A stretch of DNA of 29,193 bases from Intoshia linei. Its lineage: Eukaryota > Orthonectida > Rhopaluridae. The stretch is from NCBI GenBank assembly GCA_001642005.1, contig LWCA01000392.1, forward strand, positions 1-29,193, read 5' to 3'. Positions 1 to 11,200 of the stretch are shown here, in pieces (position 1 is the stretch's first letter; the number at the start of each line of letters is the position of its first letter). The position numbers were made by a program, and so were the translations under genes. The notes beneath the pieces are model-generated. The model did not search any database. It was not told the origin of the DNA and saw only the letters and a list, made by a program, of their open reading frames with translations.

Positions 1-546
1 TATAATCAAAAATAAACAATAAATAAATAAAAGTATATTTAGTAAATATCATAGCCAACATAATCCTATTATGTAAAAAGGATTAGTGGAATTATTCCCG
101 GTATATTTGATACGAAGCATATCATATGTCAAAATAAGGATTATTAATATATCATTTTATCTGAGATCAATTTTTCAATGTCAGACAGTGTTATTATACT
201 ATTCACCATATATACTAATTAGTATAGGATATTAAGTTACTTAACACATTATTATAACATGTTTAAAATGTTAGTCACCTGCAGATTTTTGAGATATTTT
301 TCTAAAACGAGATTGATAATATAGTGGTTGGTTTAGTCACATCAATAAATTATAAGTAGGGTGTATATTTGCAAAAAATTTTATAATACAAATTTACAGT
401 CTATATTTTAACGACAAAATTGAACATCTCTGCCTTTAGAATTGACACGTTTATAAGAGGTTTCAGAACTTTTTTTCGAATTATAGCCAAACTTTTGCCT
501 TTTTCTATTACTCAAGGTGCAATTTACATCTAAATAAATATTATTA
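1..546. other. Non-coding AT-rich flank downstream of DDX18
   Basis: No open frame with recognisable coding content, RNA gene or repeat structure is visible. The right end should hold the 3' untranslated region of the helicase gene, which is transcribed leftwards and stops at 547. No convincing AATAAA on the minus strand was found close to the stop. Confidence 0.5.
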
Positions 547-2439
547 TCAGCATAAATAAAAATTACTCAAATCTACATAAGGCGGTGATGTAAATCCAAA
601 TGAAGTAGCCACAGCATTCAAATCCAACTTGTAAACGTCATAAATATTTTTCAGTTGATGAGAAGCGTAAGCCCTAACATAACTTTTGTACGCATTTAAT
701 GCAGAACAATGCAAAAAATAGTTTTTTTCAATTAATTTTTCCAACTATAAAGTAATGATAAAAAATTAAATAAATAATAAATAATAAATTACTTGAGACT
801 GAATATTAGCTAGCTTATTTAAGGAGAATTCATACTCATTCAAAGAAACTTTAACTTCTTCAAGATATGTTAAGAATCCTTCTTCGTGTTTAGATAAAAT
901 AAGCAAAGCATTTCCCTTAGAACCTTCACCTCTAGCTGTTCGACCAACGCGATGAATATATTCCTATCCATAAAATACAAAACGAAACAAATAAATCTAC
1001 TTTGGGGTCATCCGGCGGATCAAATTGAACAATCCAATCTATTGCTGGCATATCCAAACCACGTGCCGCTACATCCGTACATAACAAAATTCCTAAATAG
1101 AAAGATGCAAATAAAATGAAATAATTAAACTGAATATTACCTTCAGTTGCCTTTGTAAAATTGAAAAATGTTTGGGTTCGTTTTGACTGTTTTTGTTTTC
1201 CCTAAAATAAATTAAAATAAAAAAGTTAACATTATAAAATTACGTGGATGCTTGAAACGGGTATATCAATATAGTTTAAAAGTTCATTGTGGAATTTTAC
1301 AGACATACAAGAACTGAAAAAAACCAAAATTTTTTTGGATTTATTCTTTTTTAGAAATGTAAATAACAAAAGAAATCGTTTTTCCTCTGGACAAATAACA
1401 TACCCCTACAAATTCTAAATTAATCAAATAAACATTTACTTGTTCTAGCATATCTACAGTAGCTGCTGACTTGTCATCGTCAACTCCAATATATATCTTT
1501 GAATCATTTAAGGAAATGTTGGCTAATTTATTAATTTTCTCCGATAAAGTGGCCGAAAATAATGCCGTAATACGCTTTGCTAATCAAAAACTATTAAATA
1601 GTTTCAGAAATTATACATGGCAAAATTTTTAAAATTTGTTTCATTTCCTCTTCAAATCCGGTATCCAGTATACGGTCCGCTTCGTCAATTACAAGACATT
1701 TCAAGTTTGAATATTTAAATTTCTGATTCATCTATATATCGAATAATGGTATTGAAATTAAAAAATCACTTTCAAATGATCTAGCAATCTTCCGGGCGTT
1801 GCAACCAAAATATTTACACCTGAGGCTAAATGTTTTGCCTCGTCTTTTCTACATGTACCGCCCATGGCAATACCTATCGTCTGAGTGTGATTCTTTATTA
1901 AATTTTTCAATACACCATATGTTTGCATTGATAATTCTCGGGTTGGTGAAATGATTACAATTCCCGTTCCTATATGCAATTATATACATTTTGTATATCT
2001 TACCATTTCTAGGCAAAAATTTCATTTTATGTAACAATTCGACGCATGGAATAAGAAAAGCCAATGTTTTGCCACTTCCAGTTTTAGCTGCTCCAAGTAC
2101 GTCTCTGTATATTAATTTATTTGTTAATACATTATATGTATATTAATTACTTTCCAGACAATAGTAGAGGCACTACTCTGTGTTGTATTTCCGTCATATT
2201 TTTAAATTTCATATCTTCTATTGCATCTAAGGTTTGTTTGGAAATGTTTTCGGAAAAGTCGGAAAATTTAACAATTTTTGCGTTTTCATTGTCTAAGTTT
2301 TGTTTAAATGATCTGTCAATATCCAAATACCTTCAGGTACCTCTATGTCGACCGTTGGATTGTGTGTTGGGATTGTGTTCTTCTTTAAATGTTTATCTAT
2401 TTTTCCTTTAGATGATTTTTCTTTTGCAAATGAACCCAT
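547..2439 (-). CDS. DDX18: DEAD-box ATP-dependent RNA helicase DDX18/Has1
   Basis: Eleven exons, read right to left: 2439-2331, 2292-2151, 2104-2004, 1969-1770, 1731-1617, 1579-1440, 1405-1244, 1201-1141, 1092-1001, 963-793, 744-547. All phases join to give 496 residues. Superfamily 2 motifs appear in order: Walker [10 protein letters not shown] (about 89-97), PTREL (126-130), [12 protein letters not shown] (200-203), SAT (231-233), TDVAARGLD and HRVGRTAR (378-385). The last exon carries the Has1/DDX18-specific tail ([31 protein letters not shown]). The family acts in the nucleolus on 60S pre-ribosome maturation. The region before the helicase core is only about 45 residues, much shorter than the long charged N-terminus of animal DDX18. 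The ATG at 2439 is the first in frame, and an upstream exon cannot be excluded. Introns are 34-48 bp. Family assignment is very secure; the intron between exons 1 and 2 is the least certain. Confidence 0.95.
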
Positions 2440-2676
2440 GATTTAACGATAATATGTGTTCACTTAGTTACCAATTTTTACTTTGATCATGGAGAGTTAG
2501 AAATTTGGAATGTTTACATATTCAAGTTATGGTTCAAATCATAGTCAAAATATTAATTAGAATGTACGGGCCTTAATATTACTGAATAGAGTTTATTCAG
2601 TTTAAACTCAGAATACAAACTTTCAAAAATGGAAATTTGTTTATTGTCATTTTTATTACGTTGTGCCTCTCTGAAT

Positions 2677-2770
2677 CAGGGGTGCACAACCTTTTCATCA
2701 ATTCAGCCGCTACTTTACTCATTGATACTACGGCCACACAAAATTTAATTTGACATTGAGAAAGTTTAAA
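2677..2770. repeat. hAT-like transposon end, relic
   Basis: The segment opens with CAGGGGTGCACAACCTTTT, the form commonly seen at termini of hAT elements and their non-autonomous derivatives (CAGGGGTG.CCAAC-type). It continues into a GGCCACA-containing stretch that is also typical of such ends. A possible opposite end lies near 2946, where the reverse complement also begins CAGG and carries AACTCAACC. No matching 8-bp target duplication was found. Confidence 0.4.
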
Positions 2771-2890
2771 TACATTTTGATAAAAATATTTCATTTGAAT
2801 TTGAAGTAAAATGATATATTGCATTATGATTACATGGAATGCCATGTGGGCATTCCCACGGTCGCATACGATTATATTCACATATATATA

Positions 2891-3001
2891 CAATAGGGTG
2901 ATCACTTTCCTCAAAAAATTATTCAAATTGGTTGAGTTTGGACCTGGCCACTCGACATCGAAATTTTTCCCTAAAAAGTTTAAATTAAACTTTATTTTCA
3001 T
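2891..3001 (-). pseudogene. Tc1/mariner-like transposase fragment
   Basis: A short open stretch reads FLGKNFDVEWPGPNSTNLN. This resembles the region before the third catalytic acidic residue of Tc1-family transposases, usually of the form V.(E/D)WP..SPDLNPIE. The acidic residue expected after DLNP is not preserved and no other catalytic block is present, so this is a remnant at most. The similarity is short and the call is tentative. Confidence 0.35.
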
Positions 3002-3984
3002 AGTAAAATGTTATAAAAATTTGTAACAAATATAAGATTAATGCATATAATTCAAAATTAGTATTGTTTTTTTTGAAAATAAATTAGGCTTTGATTTACA
3101 AAAATGACATTGTGTGTCTACAATGGGTGATACCAATGATTGTGTACTGTCATATCGTTGTATCATATTAGTGTGACATGTTCTACCACAAAATTGTGGA
3201 ATCCACCATTCACTTAATGTCACAATTTGTTCATACAATAATGCCAATTTCTAGTTAAATCCAGGACAATGTATTAGATATTTTTTTTACTCTTCAAAAT
3301 GTACGCTCCACAGATAAAACAAAATTTGATCGATTTTTCATAAAAATGAGGCATGTTTAGTCAATTGAAATATAACTTTGTAATTTAAATTTTGTATAGC
3401 AACATTGTATATATGAATTATAATTAAAACTTCTATATCTCAGAAATTACACCATAGATTCAAAAAATTTTTTCGCCATTACATCGAAATCTCATAAATT
3501 AGTTGCTTCTATTTATTTTCATTTTCAAAGTTATTTTTGGAATATTTGCACTGTTTAAGAGCGTTTTGTCTCAATATTTTTGATAATCGCTAAGATAATT
3601 ATATCAAAATCATAATTATTAAGTTGTAGTAATATATCAGTATCATACCAATCGAGATTCGAATATATACTTTTGATATGACTCACATGTGATGTCTAAC
3701 TGGTAGAATGGTTAGTCATATAATTGTATTCTGCTGGCTAGTTTGGGAATTCATATGTATGGACGTTACATTTCAAAAACCTATCTTAAATAACTATTAT
3801 TGATACAATTTTATGAGTCATTAATTTAGCATGAAAACAACAAAGTATAGAATAAGACAAACATGTAATTTATAAATAAAACGTAACAAAACACAATGTA
3901 CAAATTAAAATAATTAATAAATTGATTTTTTGGAATATAAATAATTGTACCTAAATGAATTGAATAAAAAAATTTAAACATGAA

Positions 3985-5810
3985 TTACAAAAAGTCTTCT
4001 AAATCAGAAATATCAAAGTTATCAGGTAAATGTTCATCAACATTTAAATATATTCCAATAGATTGCTTATTTTTATAAACTAGAAATGCGGGTAAAGCGT
4101 TATCATTCTAAAATATATAATTATTTAAAATTCAACACTTTAATCCAGTGGTCCCAATCCTTTCCAGTTTTTAATCTTGCATTAAAACCGAAGTTGGGAA
4201 ACACAGTTTTAATAATTTGTGTATTGATACAAAAAAAGTACAAATGAATCACTGACTGCTGCTGAATAGCTACTAATTTCTGCAAACTTGATATAATTAA
4301 ATTTTTCAGCCATTTCTTTAATATAAGTATGTATCTTGACACAAGTTGGTAGTGCTTTGTTATATATGTGTATAATTATATTAGTATGTTTTGACTCGCT
4401 ATCAATTTCATTCACGAAATTTGAACTGTTCAATTGAAAACATTTGTAAAATTTCTTAACACTAAAATAAAATTTTAATAAGTATAATTAAATGTTATTA
4501 TCACATTATTTTCATTTATTAACCCTTTTACTGTTTGAGAACCACTGGTGGTTTTTAGTATTTTGTCTTCATACGGTTGATAACAACTGGTGGTACTCAG
4601 TAAATATCTTGTAAAACTTTATAGGAGAGTTTTTAGTAAATTTTTTTTAGCAAAACAAACGAATACTGTATATTTAAGTGTTTCTCTAACGCTGCACCAA
4701 TAAAAATGTAAGTGCAATGTAAAATGTAAATGCAAATAAAAATGCATTATAAGGTCCATAATAGTAAAAAAGAAAAGAATACACAGCGTGAAATTATCGA
4801 AAATTAATAAATATTAGCGATATATAAAAATTTACTTTTTAGCCAACTGTTCCTTTAGCTGTGATCTACGTAAATCAGTATACTCTTGTAAAACTGATTC
4901 CATGTCTACATCGCTTTCAGTGGTTTCATGTTTCTCGTCATTCTAAATAAGTTTAATAAATTACCAATTATATAATTTATCACATTGAACATACTGGCAT
5001 CATCTCATTTATATTATTTGACCTCATTTTACCATAACTTCAAATTTACCACTTTTAAACTAATGTTTTTATACAAAATACATATCGATAAACAAATTTA
5101 CAACAACTGCAAAGTAAATGAACTGGAAAATTCATTAAAATAAAAATGATAAGAAGGTGTTAACGTAATCCATTACATTCCACAACTCAAAAATTAATGA
5201 ACAGACTAAAACAGTTAGGGTTATTCTAACGTAATTGCGTAATAGATATAAAAATTATCAATAATCAATAGATAACATTATCCATTAATCTCAAAAAGTA
5301 TTCATATTACTATTAGTAGTAGACAAAAAACATGGGAATCATATATTTCGATTTTTAATAAATGCGTTCCTGAAAATTGTAAAATACAAAACAATTAGTG
5401 TACATTGTATGCAGTGAAAAGAACAAAGATTAAATTTTAAATTGATAAATCATTGATGTATTATAAAAATAAAATAACACGTGAAAATAATGACATTTAT
5501 AAATTTCAAATAAATAAACCTCAGAGTTGGTGGCAAGACACAACTTTTTCATTAATTTAATTTTGTTGTGTTCATCTCTAAGTTTGTTTTGTCGTTCAAT
5601 TTTTAGAAATTGATGATAATCAGCCAATACTCCTTTAGGACCTGTATTAACAGAAACGGAATGTCTAGAACGCCTATCTGCATGTTTAACATGTATTTTG
5701 TCTTTAGAATCATCATCTATTTCTATACAATTTTCATTTTCTGATTCACTACTGCTACATAAATAATTAGTTTTTTCACCATGAATCTTGTCATCAAAAT
5801 TTAAGGACAT
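3985..5810 (-). CDS. PDCL: Phosducin-like protein 1
   Basis: Four exons: 5810-5520, 4942-4836, 4461-4242, 4107-3985, giving 246 residues with consistent phases (0, 2, 0). The N-terminus matches the PDCL start (MSLNFDDKIHGEK), followed by a Ser/Glu-rich patch and the family signature SVNTGPKGVLADY (residues 51-65). Next comes a charged helical segment ending QEYTDLRRSQLKEQL, then the thioredoxin-like domain (HTNIIIHIYNKALPTC and LPAFLVYKN). The family acts in the cytosol as a cofactor of the CCT chaperonin for folding and assembling G-protein beta-gamma. The start at 5810 is preferred over an upstream in-frame ATG at 5876 because it aligns with the family N-terminus. The protein is shorter than human PDCL, mainly by loss of an acidic linker of about 30 residues at the first splice junction. 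A missed small exon in 4943-5519 is possible but not required by phase. Confidence 0.92.
4519..4600. repeat. Possible piggyBac-like element end in PDCL intron 3
   Basis: TTAA followed by CCCTTTTACTG at 4519 resembles a piggyBac-type terminus (TTAA target plus CCCTTT...). Two nearby copies of ACTGGTGGT follow, at about 4543 and 4587, within 65 bp. No matching right end (..GGGTTAA) was seen, so this is at best a solo end. Confidence 0.25.
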
Positions 5811-7035
5811 TTTAATTAAAATGAGCACTATTTCAAAATATGGATTTGTATGTCGTAGCAACGTTGTTTGTATCACTAAACTAATTCATAAATTGTTTAT
5901 TAATCTTTATTAGACAATTTGTATTTATATTTGTAATATACATTTCCGTTATTTCAACATTCTAAATAGGAATTCGAAATTAAATTATATAAAGACTGAG
6001 TTGAGCGTTATGAACTTTGTACAAACACCATCTAATTCTGCCGAGGCGAACTTTTTAAATTCTACAAAAAAATAAGGCCCACTAGAATAAACTTTTAAAT
6101 TTGAACTTTATTTATTTTTTAAAAAATATCAAACTTAGATGTATATAAATCTATTCAGTTTCATTAAAATATGAATAATTACTTAGTTAAGAATATATGC
6201 ATTCAAGTGATTAATTTCATTATTGCGATAAATAAAAATATTTATTGAGGGTATAATTTACAAATATAAAATCCATTATTGAGAGTATACTTCACCGCGA
6301 TTGTACTTCCTCTTGGTAAACTGACTTTCAATTTGTACATCAATCCCCTCTCTTATTTTTTGAATGTAATCCATCATTTATGTGATACAAATGTCCCTCA
6401 TAAAATTTTTCCAATCAACCGCAGTTTTGGTGGACATTTTGAGCTCTTTTCCAAGAAATGTATGAGACGTTAATTCACAGGACCAATAGTAAATATATTG
6501 AATTATTTTTTCTACCACAATATAACATACATTAATTACCTATTTAATATTATTATTATTTAATACCTATTGATAATTTACTTTTGTCGAAAAAGCTAGT
6601 GACGCATAGAAATTTCAGTTTTACACGAAAATCTCCATCTGTGACCGTCATTGCATTTCTTCTTTGTAAGATACATCTGACGATATGTGCCAGTAAGTAT
6701 GATCTGACCGGTATTCTGGTTCTCCAGTATAATATACATATTTGTATAAATATTTGTCATATTTCACAAATTTTTTTCAATCAATCATTTTAATGTACAT
6801 AAAATAAATTTGACTGATATTATTCTAAAATTTTTAGAACTAAAAACCAATTTCATTTACAAAACATTTAAATAATTTATGTAAACTTAATTTCGGCGAA
6901 AATTAAATTGAACAAAACTTATTAAACATAAACTTTATTGTAGTTTCATTTACATCGTAACGAGACTTTAAACATTATTGTTGCCAGAACAATAAAAATT
7001 TGAAATAACTTTTTTTAAATTCTCAATTTGAACTA
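5811..7035. other. Divergent intergenic region between PDCL and NF-YC
   Basis: The PDCL gene starts leftwards at 5810 and NF-YC starts rightwards at 7036, so both promoters should lie here. No recognisable core promoter element stands out in the AT-rich background. The centre is occupied by the decayed transposase described separately. Confidence 0.5.
6273..6691 (-). pseudogene. ISXO2/Merlin-type DDE transposase relic
   Basis: Two minus-strand blocks in the expected order match the ISXO2-like transposase family of Merlin DNA transposons. The N-terminal block (6691-6599) reads MYLTKKKCNDGHRWRFSC then KTEISMR, like the zinc-ribbon region with DG.RW.C...S.R. The core block (about 6440-6273) reads AVDWKNFMRDIC, then after a stop IDVQIESQFTKRKYNRG, then a stop before W. 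It corresponds to the DW.NF.R..C ... V.IDES.F..RKY..GR region. The catalytic Asp of the IDES motif is missing and there are in-frame stops, so the copy is dead. The ends of the element were not located. Confidence 0.7.
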
Positions 7036-8206
7036 ATGGAAAAAGAAGTGGATGGAAAACATGAAACATTAATAAAGAATACTTTCATGTGCAGTGCAAA
7101 ACATGCACATCCTACAATGGATGTTAATAAAATTGTGGATTTTTATTGGGACACCGTAAACGAAAAGTACGACAACTTATCTGATGTAACTTTAATACAC
7201 TGTTAATGTAATCATATATCAAGGCGGTTACGTTGTGGTTTTAAAAACAGTCAAATATGAAATTTAAGAGGTAGAAAAATTTTATTTATTCAATTTTTTA
7301 TCAGGCCTCCCTATATCCCTACACTACTACACATATTTTTGAGAGTTAACTAGTGGCTGACTAGATAAAAATAGTAGATTCTATATAGTATACACAGAGC
7401 AGAACCTACCAATCTCGAGACCGTCTGTAAATCAAAATTAAGTCCCTAAAAAATGTTCACAAACTATGCATAGTGTCATATAGCCCTAACGTCATCTTTA
7501 AGTCTCTTGACTTGACATTTTAAGTTTAACACACATAATAGTTATGTTATTTAAGAATATAATTTTGTTAATCTTAAATTGTAAAAATAATGCCCCCATT
7601 TTACAAAAATTTCATCAGTGCCCCTGAAGAGTGGTCTCTGGGTACGGTAGGTTTGGCACCCATATCTGGTAACTAACTTGTTTAGATATCGATATACATT
7701 AAATCTATAAATTTTTTAACGCGTATCCAAAAATTTCTCTCCCGCAACGATTAATTAAAATGTGGCACTCTGATATTTAGAATATATTGTATCATTTTAA
7801 ACTATATTTTATTTGTAGTGTTTTATACGTACATCTTCCCTACCAATTGCCAGAGTAAAACGTATAATGAAATTGGATGAAGACGTAAAGGTACACCAAC
7901 TCTAAATAAAAATGACATTCTCTAATTTAGATGATATCTTCTGAAGTACCCATTTTATTTGCCAAAGCTGCAGAATTATTCATTACTGAACTAACCGTAA
8001 GATCATGGATAATCACTAGCGAACACAAACGTCGAACTTTGCAAAAATCAGATATAGCTACTGCAGTTTCTCAAAATGACATGTATGATTTTTTAATTGA
8101 TGTTTTACCTCGTGACGACCCTGTCAAAGGATTATCATATTTGGATAAAAACTTGTTTAATACACCGGTAAAAAATAAAAAAAACGAAAAAAATGTTAAC
8201 ATGTAA
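7036..8206 (+). CDS. NFYC: Nuclear transcription factor Y subunit gamma (NF-YC/HAP5)
   Basis: Three exons (7036-7185, 7819-7890, 7931-8206) give 165 residues. The histone-fold core reads [18 protein letters not shown], then [32 protein letters not shown] and [11 protein letters not shown]. It is preceded by a divergent copy of the family's FW..V...I.NL segment ([13 protein letters not shown]). NF-YC pairs with NF-YB and binds CCAAT boxes with NF-YA. Splicing at 7185/7819 restores exactly the nine-residue spacing usually found between NL and LP. Only about 25 residues follow the fold, so the glutamine-rich activation region of animal NF-YC is absent. The second intron is 40 bp. The first is 633 bp and holds a transposon relic. 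The stop lies 78 bp from the stop of the convergent APP gene. Confidence 0.93.
7395..7668. repeat. hAT-like MITE relic in NF-YC intron 1
   Basis: The ends form degenerate inverted repeats: CAGAGCAGAACCTACC at the left, and CAGATATGGGTGCCAAACC (then TACC) reading in from the right. The interior (about 7450-7640) resembles the interior of the element at 25441-25744. Shared features are a 'gcAAAC.ATG...TAgTGTCAtAtAgCC' stretch and a 'GCCCC.ATT..ACAAAA' stretch. No clear target duplication remains. Confidence 0.45.
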
Positions 8207-8284
8207 ATTAAATTTAATCATTATAATACTTATTAACTATAAAACACACACAATAGCTATATATGACATTGACAAGGATTTTCT
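8207..8284. other. 78-bp convergent gap between NF-YC and APP stops
   Basis: The stop codons of two genes on opposite strands are separated by 78 bp. No AATAAA is seen on either strand within the gap, so each 3' untranslated region probably runs into the other gene's last exon. Overlapping antisense tails are therefore likely. Confidence 0.6.
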
Positions 8285-11200
8285 TTACTCTAATATAAAA
8301 GACGCAGATTTTTGATTTTCTGTATTCGGCCTAATTATCGGACTACTTGAATTAATTGAACCATTAATATTTTTTTTTGAAAAATTAGTATGTTGTTTAT
8401 TTTTTTCAAAGTAAACATATGTAGGGTTTTCATAACCACTATACTGTAATTGTTCAGCTAACTTGGAATCATCAGTCATTTTATGTTCATCTTTATTTAA
8501 TGGTTCAAAATTGTATTTTCGAGAAAACTTGTTTTGTAACTTAAAGTTGATTAATGATTTCCTTTTAACTAGAAATACTATTAGAATAATGACAATTACA
8601 ATTGGTATTGCGCTAAGTAGTATTCCCACTGGCATTGAGACATAATTTGTGTTTTTGTTTGTAGTCTTTTTTATCACACTTCTACTTACTCTGTAATTTT
8701 CAGTTATCGGAGTTTCATCAATTATAATTTTACTGTTTGCAACATTTTCAAAATTATTGTCTTGCAATAATTTTGATTCATTAAATATTATTTCACTTTC
8801 TTTTTCTAGTGGAATGATTTTATTTTCAGATTTAACGTCATTTTTTAAATTTAAATTTAAATTTTCGTCAATTAAAATTTCATAGTTTTGTACATTTTCT
8901 TGTCTAGATGTATACACTGGATTTACTTTTTTATCAGTCTTTTTTGTTTCTACATTTTGTATAACATTTGTTTTTGTTTGTTTTTCATTTTTTGGTTCGG
9001 TACTTGAAATTAAGGATGAAGTGTTTATCAAATTTTCCATTTTTGTGAGGTTTTCGGCTAAAATTCATTTTTATTATTTTAATAATCTATATTATAATAT
9101 TTATAAGAATGGGTGTATTGTCCCTTGACGAAATTTGATTTAAAAAATTACAATTTTTGAAATGGGTTATTTAAACGTTTTTTCATGGACCCTATAAATA
9201 ATTTGAAAAAGCATTGAATGTATTAAATTTCATTTCAAAAGTTTTTGGACCAGGGTCCATAAGGAAAAGTTTGATCAGCCTTTAGACTACAGTTTAGACC
9301 AGTGGTTCCCGATTGAATATGCCTATATGGCTTTGGGGTCCGTAAAATTCCAATAAAATATAAAAAAAAATTTTATCAACTTTTGTTTAATTGTAGAATT
9401 TTTTACAGAAAATTCTATTACAGATTTGCCAGATGTTGTGAATTTATCCTAAAGCCTAGATGACAGCTAGATTATTATTCCAAAAATCTCAAGGAAAATC
9501 GACTTTTACCGATATTTTTTTGAAAAATTTGATTTTACCAAATCTTATGAGCAACAATTTTTTAATCCAAAACCCCAAATAAAAAATCAATTTACCAACC
9601 TAAATTAAAGGGAAAATCACCTTTTTCTAATATTTTTTGAAAAACACGATTTTACCAAATCTTATGAGAAAAACCTTTAATTTTTTCATAAATGTTATAT
9701 ATTTCAGGTTTCGTGTGGGGTCCAAAAAAAATAAATATTTTGAAATGGGGTCTGTACACTTTTTGAATCGGGAACAACTAGTCTAGACATATAACAATAT
9801 TACCAATTATTGATTTAACCTTATCCTCGTCCTTTTTATCCAACACCATCAACATGGACACAGTAGCATTAATTCTAGTTTTAATCGAAATAACATGTTT
9901 TTGTATATACTCGGCATTTCTATGTTCACTATGTTTATCTTTTAAATGTTTTATAGCGTGTTCTATATCTTTGGTTTCAACAGAAATAAAATCTGCTAAA
10001 TTTTCTCCAATTTTTTGAGTCTATATTTAAATAATAAAATGACGCATAATTAATATTACATCCTTTTCCAAACTATGCAAATTTTGCACAAATTTGTCGT
10101 AAATTATTCGTTTTTCATCATTGATATAATCTTGGATTCGCCATTGATGAACATCTTGGATTTGTTTTTTTTTCCTGTGATTATCATCTTCAACGTTTTT
10201 GTAAAGTTTTTGATATTTCTATAATAAAAAAAATGCAAGTTTTGACTAGAGGTAGATTATAAAAACCACTTATTTAAAATTTCCATTTGTTCAACTATCG
10301 AATTAAGTAATAACAAGTTTATAATGACCTAGACATGATTATAAGATAATTAGAAATATTAAAGTGACGCAATATCTCAATTATCGCCGGGTGAATCTCG
10401 CAGGTAAAAAATTGGTGGCCGGTGGCCACTAATAAATAAATAATAAATAAATAAAAAGTACCACACTAATTTCATTCTGAGTAGCACTTTTCAAATCGTC
10501 CTCCAATGCGGCATTTCTGAGATTACCGCTTTCAACGGTCCAATGTTTCATTAACTACAAAATTTAAATTATTAATTATAAATAATAAATACATTTTATA
10601 ATTATTAAAAATTTACTTCAGCCAATTTGGAATGATACGACTTCATTAAATCATCTATGGCGCTAGAATAGTAGTCGGATTCTTCATCAAAGCTTTTTGG
10701 TTCAATTAAATATTCCTCATATAAAATGTGTTTATTCTCCTTAATTTCATCTTTTAAATCATCTTTAAGTTTCACACCAACACCATGTTCGGTTCCATCA
10801 ACATCAATTATAATTTCATCTCTGTCGGCTTTTTCAATTTCAATTTTTTTAGTGGAATTATAACAACACACAAATTCTACACCGTTATATAAACCTACTC
10901 CACATGAATTAAATGGAGACGTTCTCAGAAGTTTTCCGTCGTAATTTGCTTGACAGTGATCACTCGCTAATGTCATCCATGCATTGTGTGTCATACAATT
11001 TGGTTCTCTGTTTAAGAACATGAATTCGCATTCATCTGGAACCAATAATGGTTCACTATCCATTGTCACTAAAATTCATTAATAATATATAGGTTTATAA
11101 GGTATATTTACTCGTGCATTCATAAGGACGGGTCCAATAACTAATTTCTTTACAATTTTTTTCATCTCCACATTCTATTGTTACATATTCCCAATCATAG

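Larger units (their letters stand above)
2440..3984. other. Intergenic region with transposon scraps
   Basis: This 1.5-kb stretch lies between the DDX18 start and the PDCL stop. It holds a hAT-like terminal sequence near 2677 and a short Tc1/mariner-like coding relic at 2891-3001. A 69-codon minus-strand frame at 3038-3247 contains a cysteine/histidine-rich stretch (CGRTCH ... CHFC) that I could not assign. The rest is featureless AT-rich DNA. Confidence 0.5.

Noticed and set aside
2121-2411. 96-codon plus-strand open frame
   Set aside because: It is antisense to DDX18 exons 1-2, which carry clear family sequence on the minus strand.
3038-3247. 69-codon minus-strand frame with cysteines (CGRTCH, CHFC)
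   Set aside because: There is no recognisable domain, no splice-compatible neighbours and only one short block, so it was not called as a gene.
3686-3760. tRNA-like segment (acceptor-like ACATGTG / CATATGT pairing and a CTAAC...GTTAG stem)
   Set aside because: The T-arm and B-box do not fit (AGTTTGGGAATTC instead of GGTTCGANTCC), and the spacing between stem parts is wrong. At most it is a decayed tRNA-derived repeat.
9185-9260. ATGGACCCT / AGGGTCCAT inverted pair near the hAT element
   Set aside because: It is a 9-bp match in repeat-derived sequence without further symmetry or target duplication, so it is probably a fragment of an older insertion.
10430-10460. AATAAATAAATAATAAATAAA run as a microsatellite or poly(A) cluster
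   Set aside because: It is a short, imperfect run in an intron of a very AT-rich genome, not worth a separate feature.
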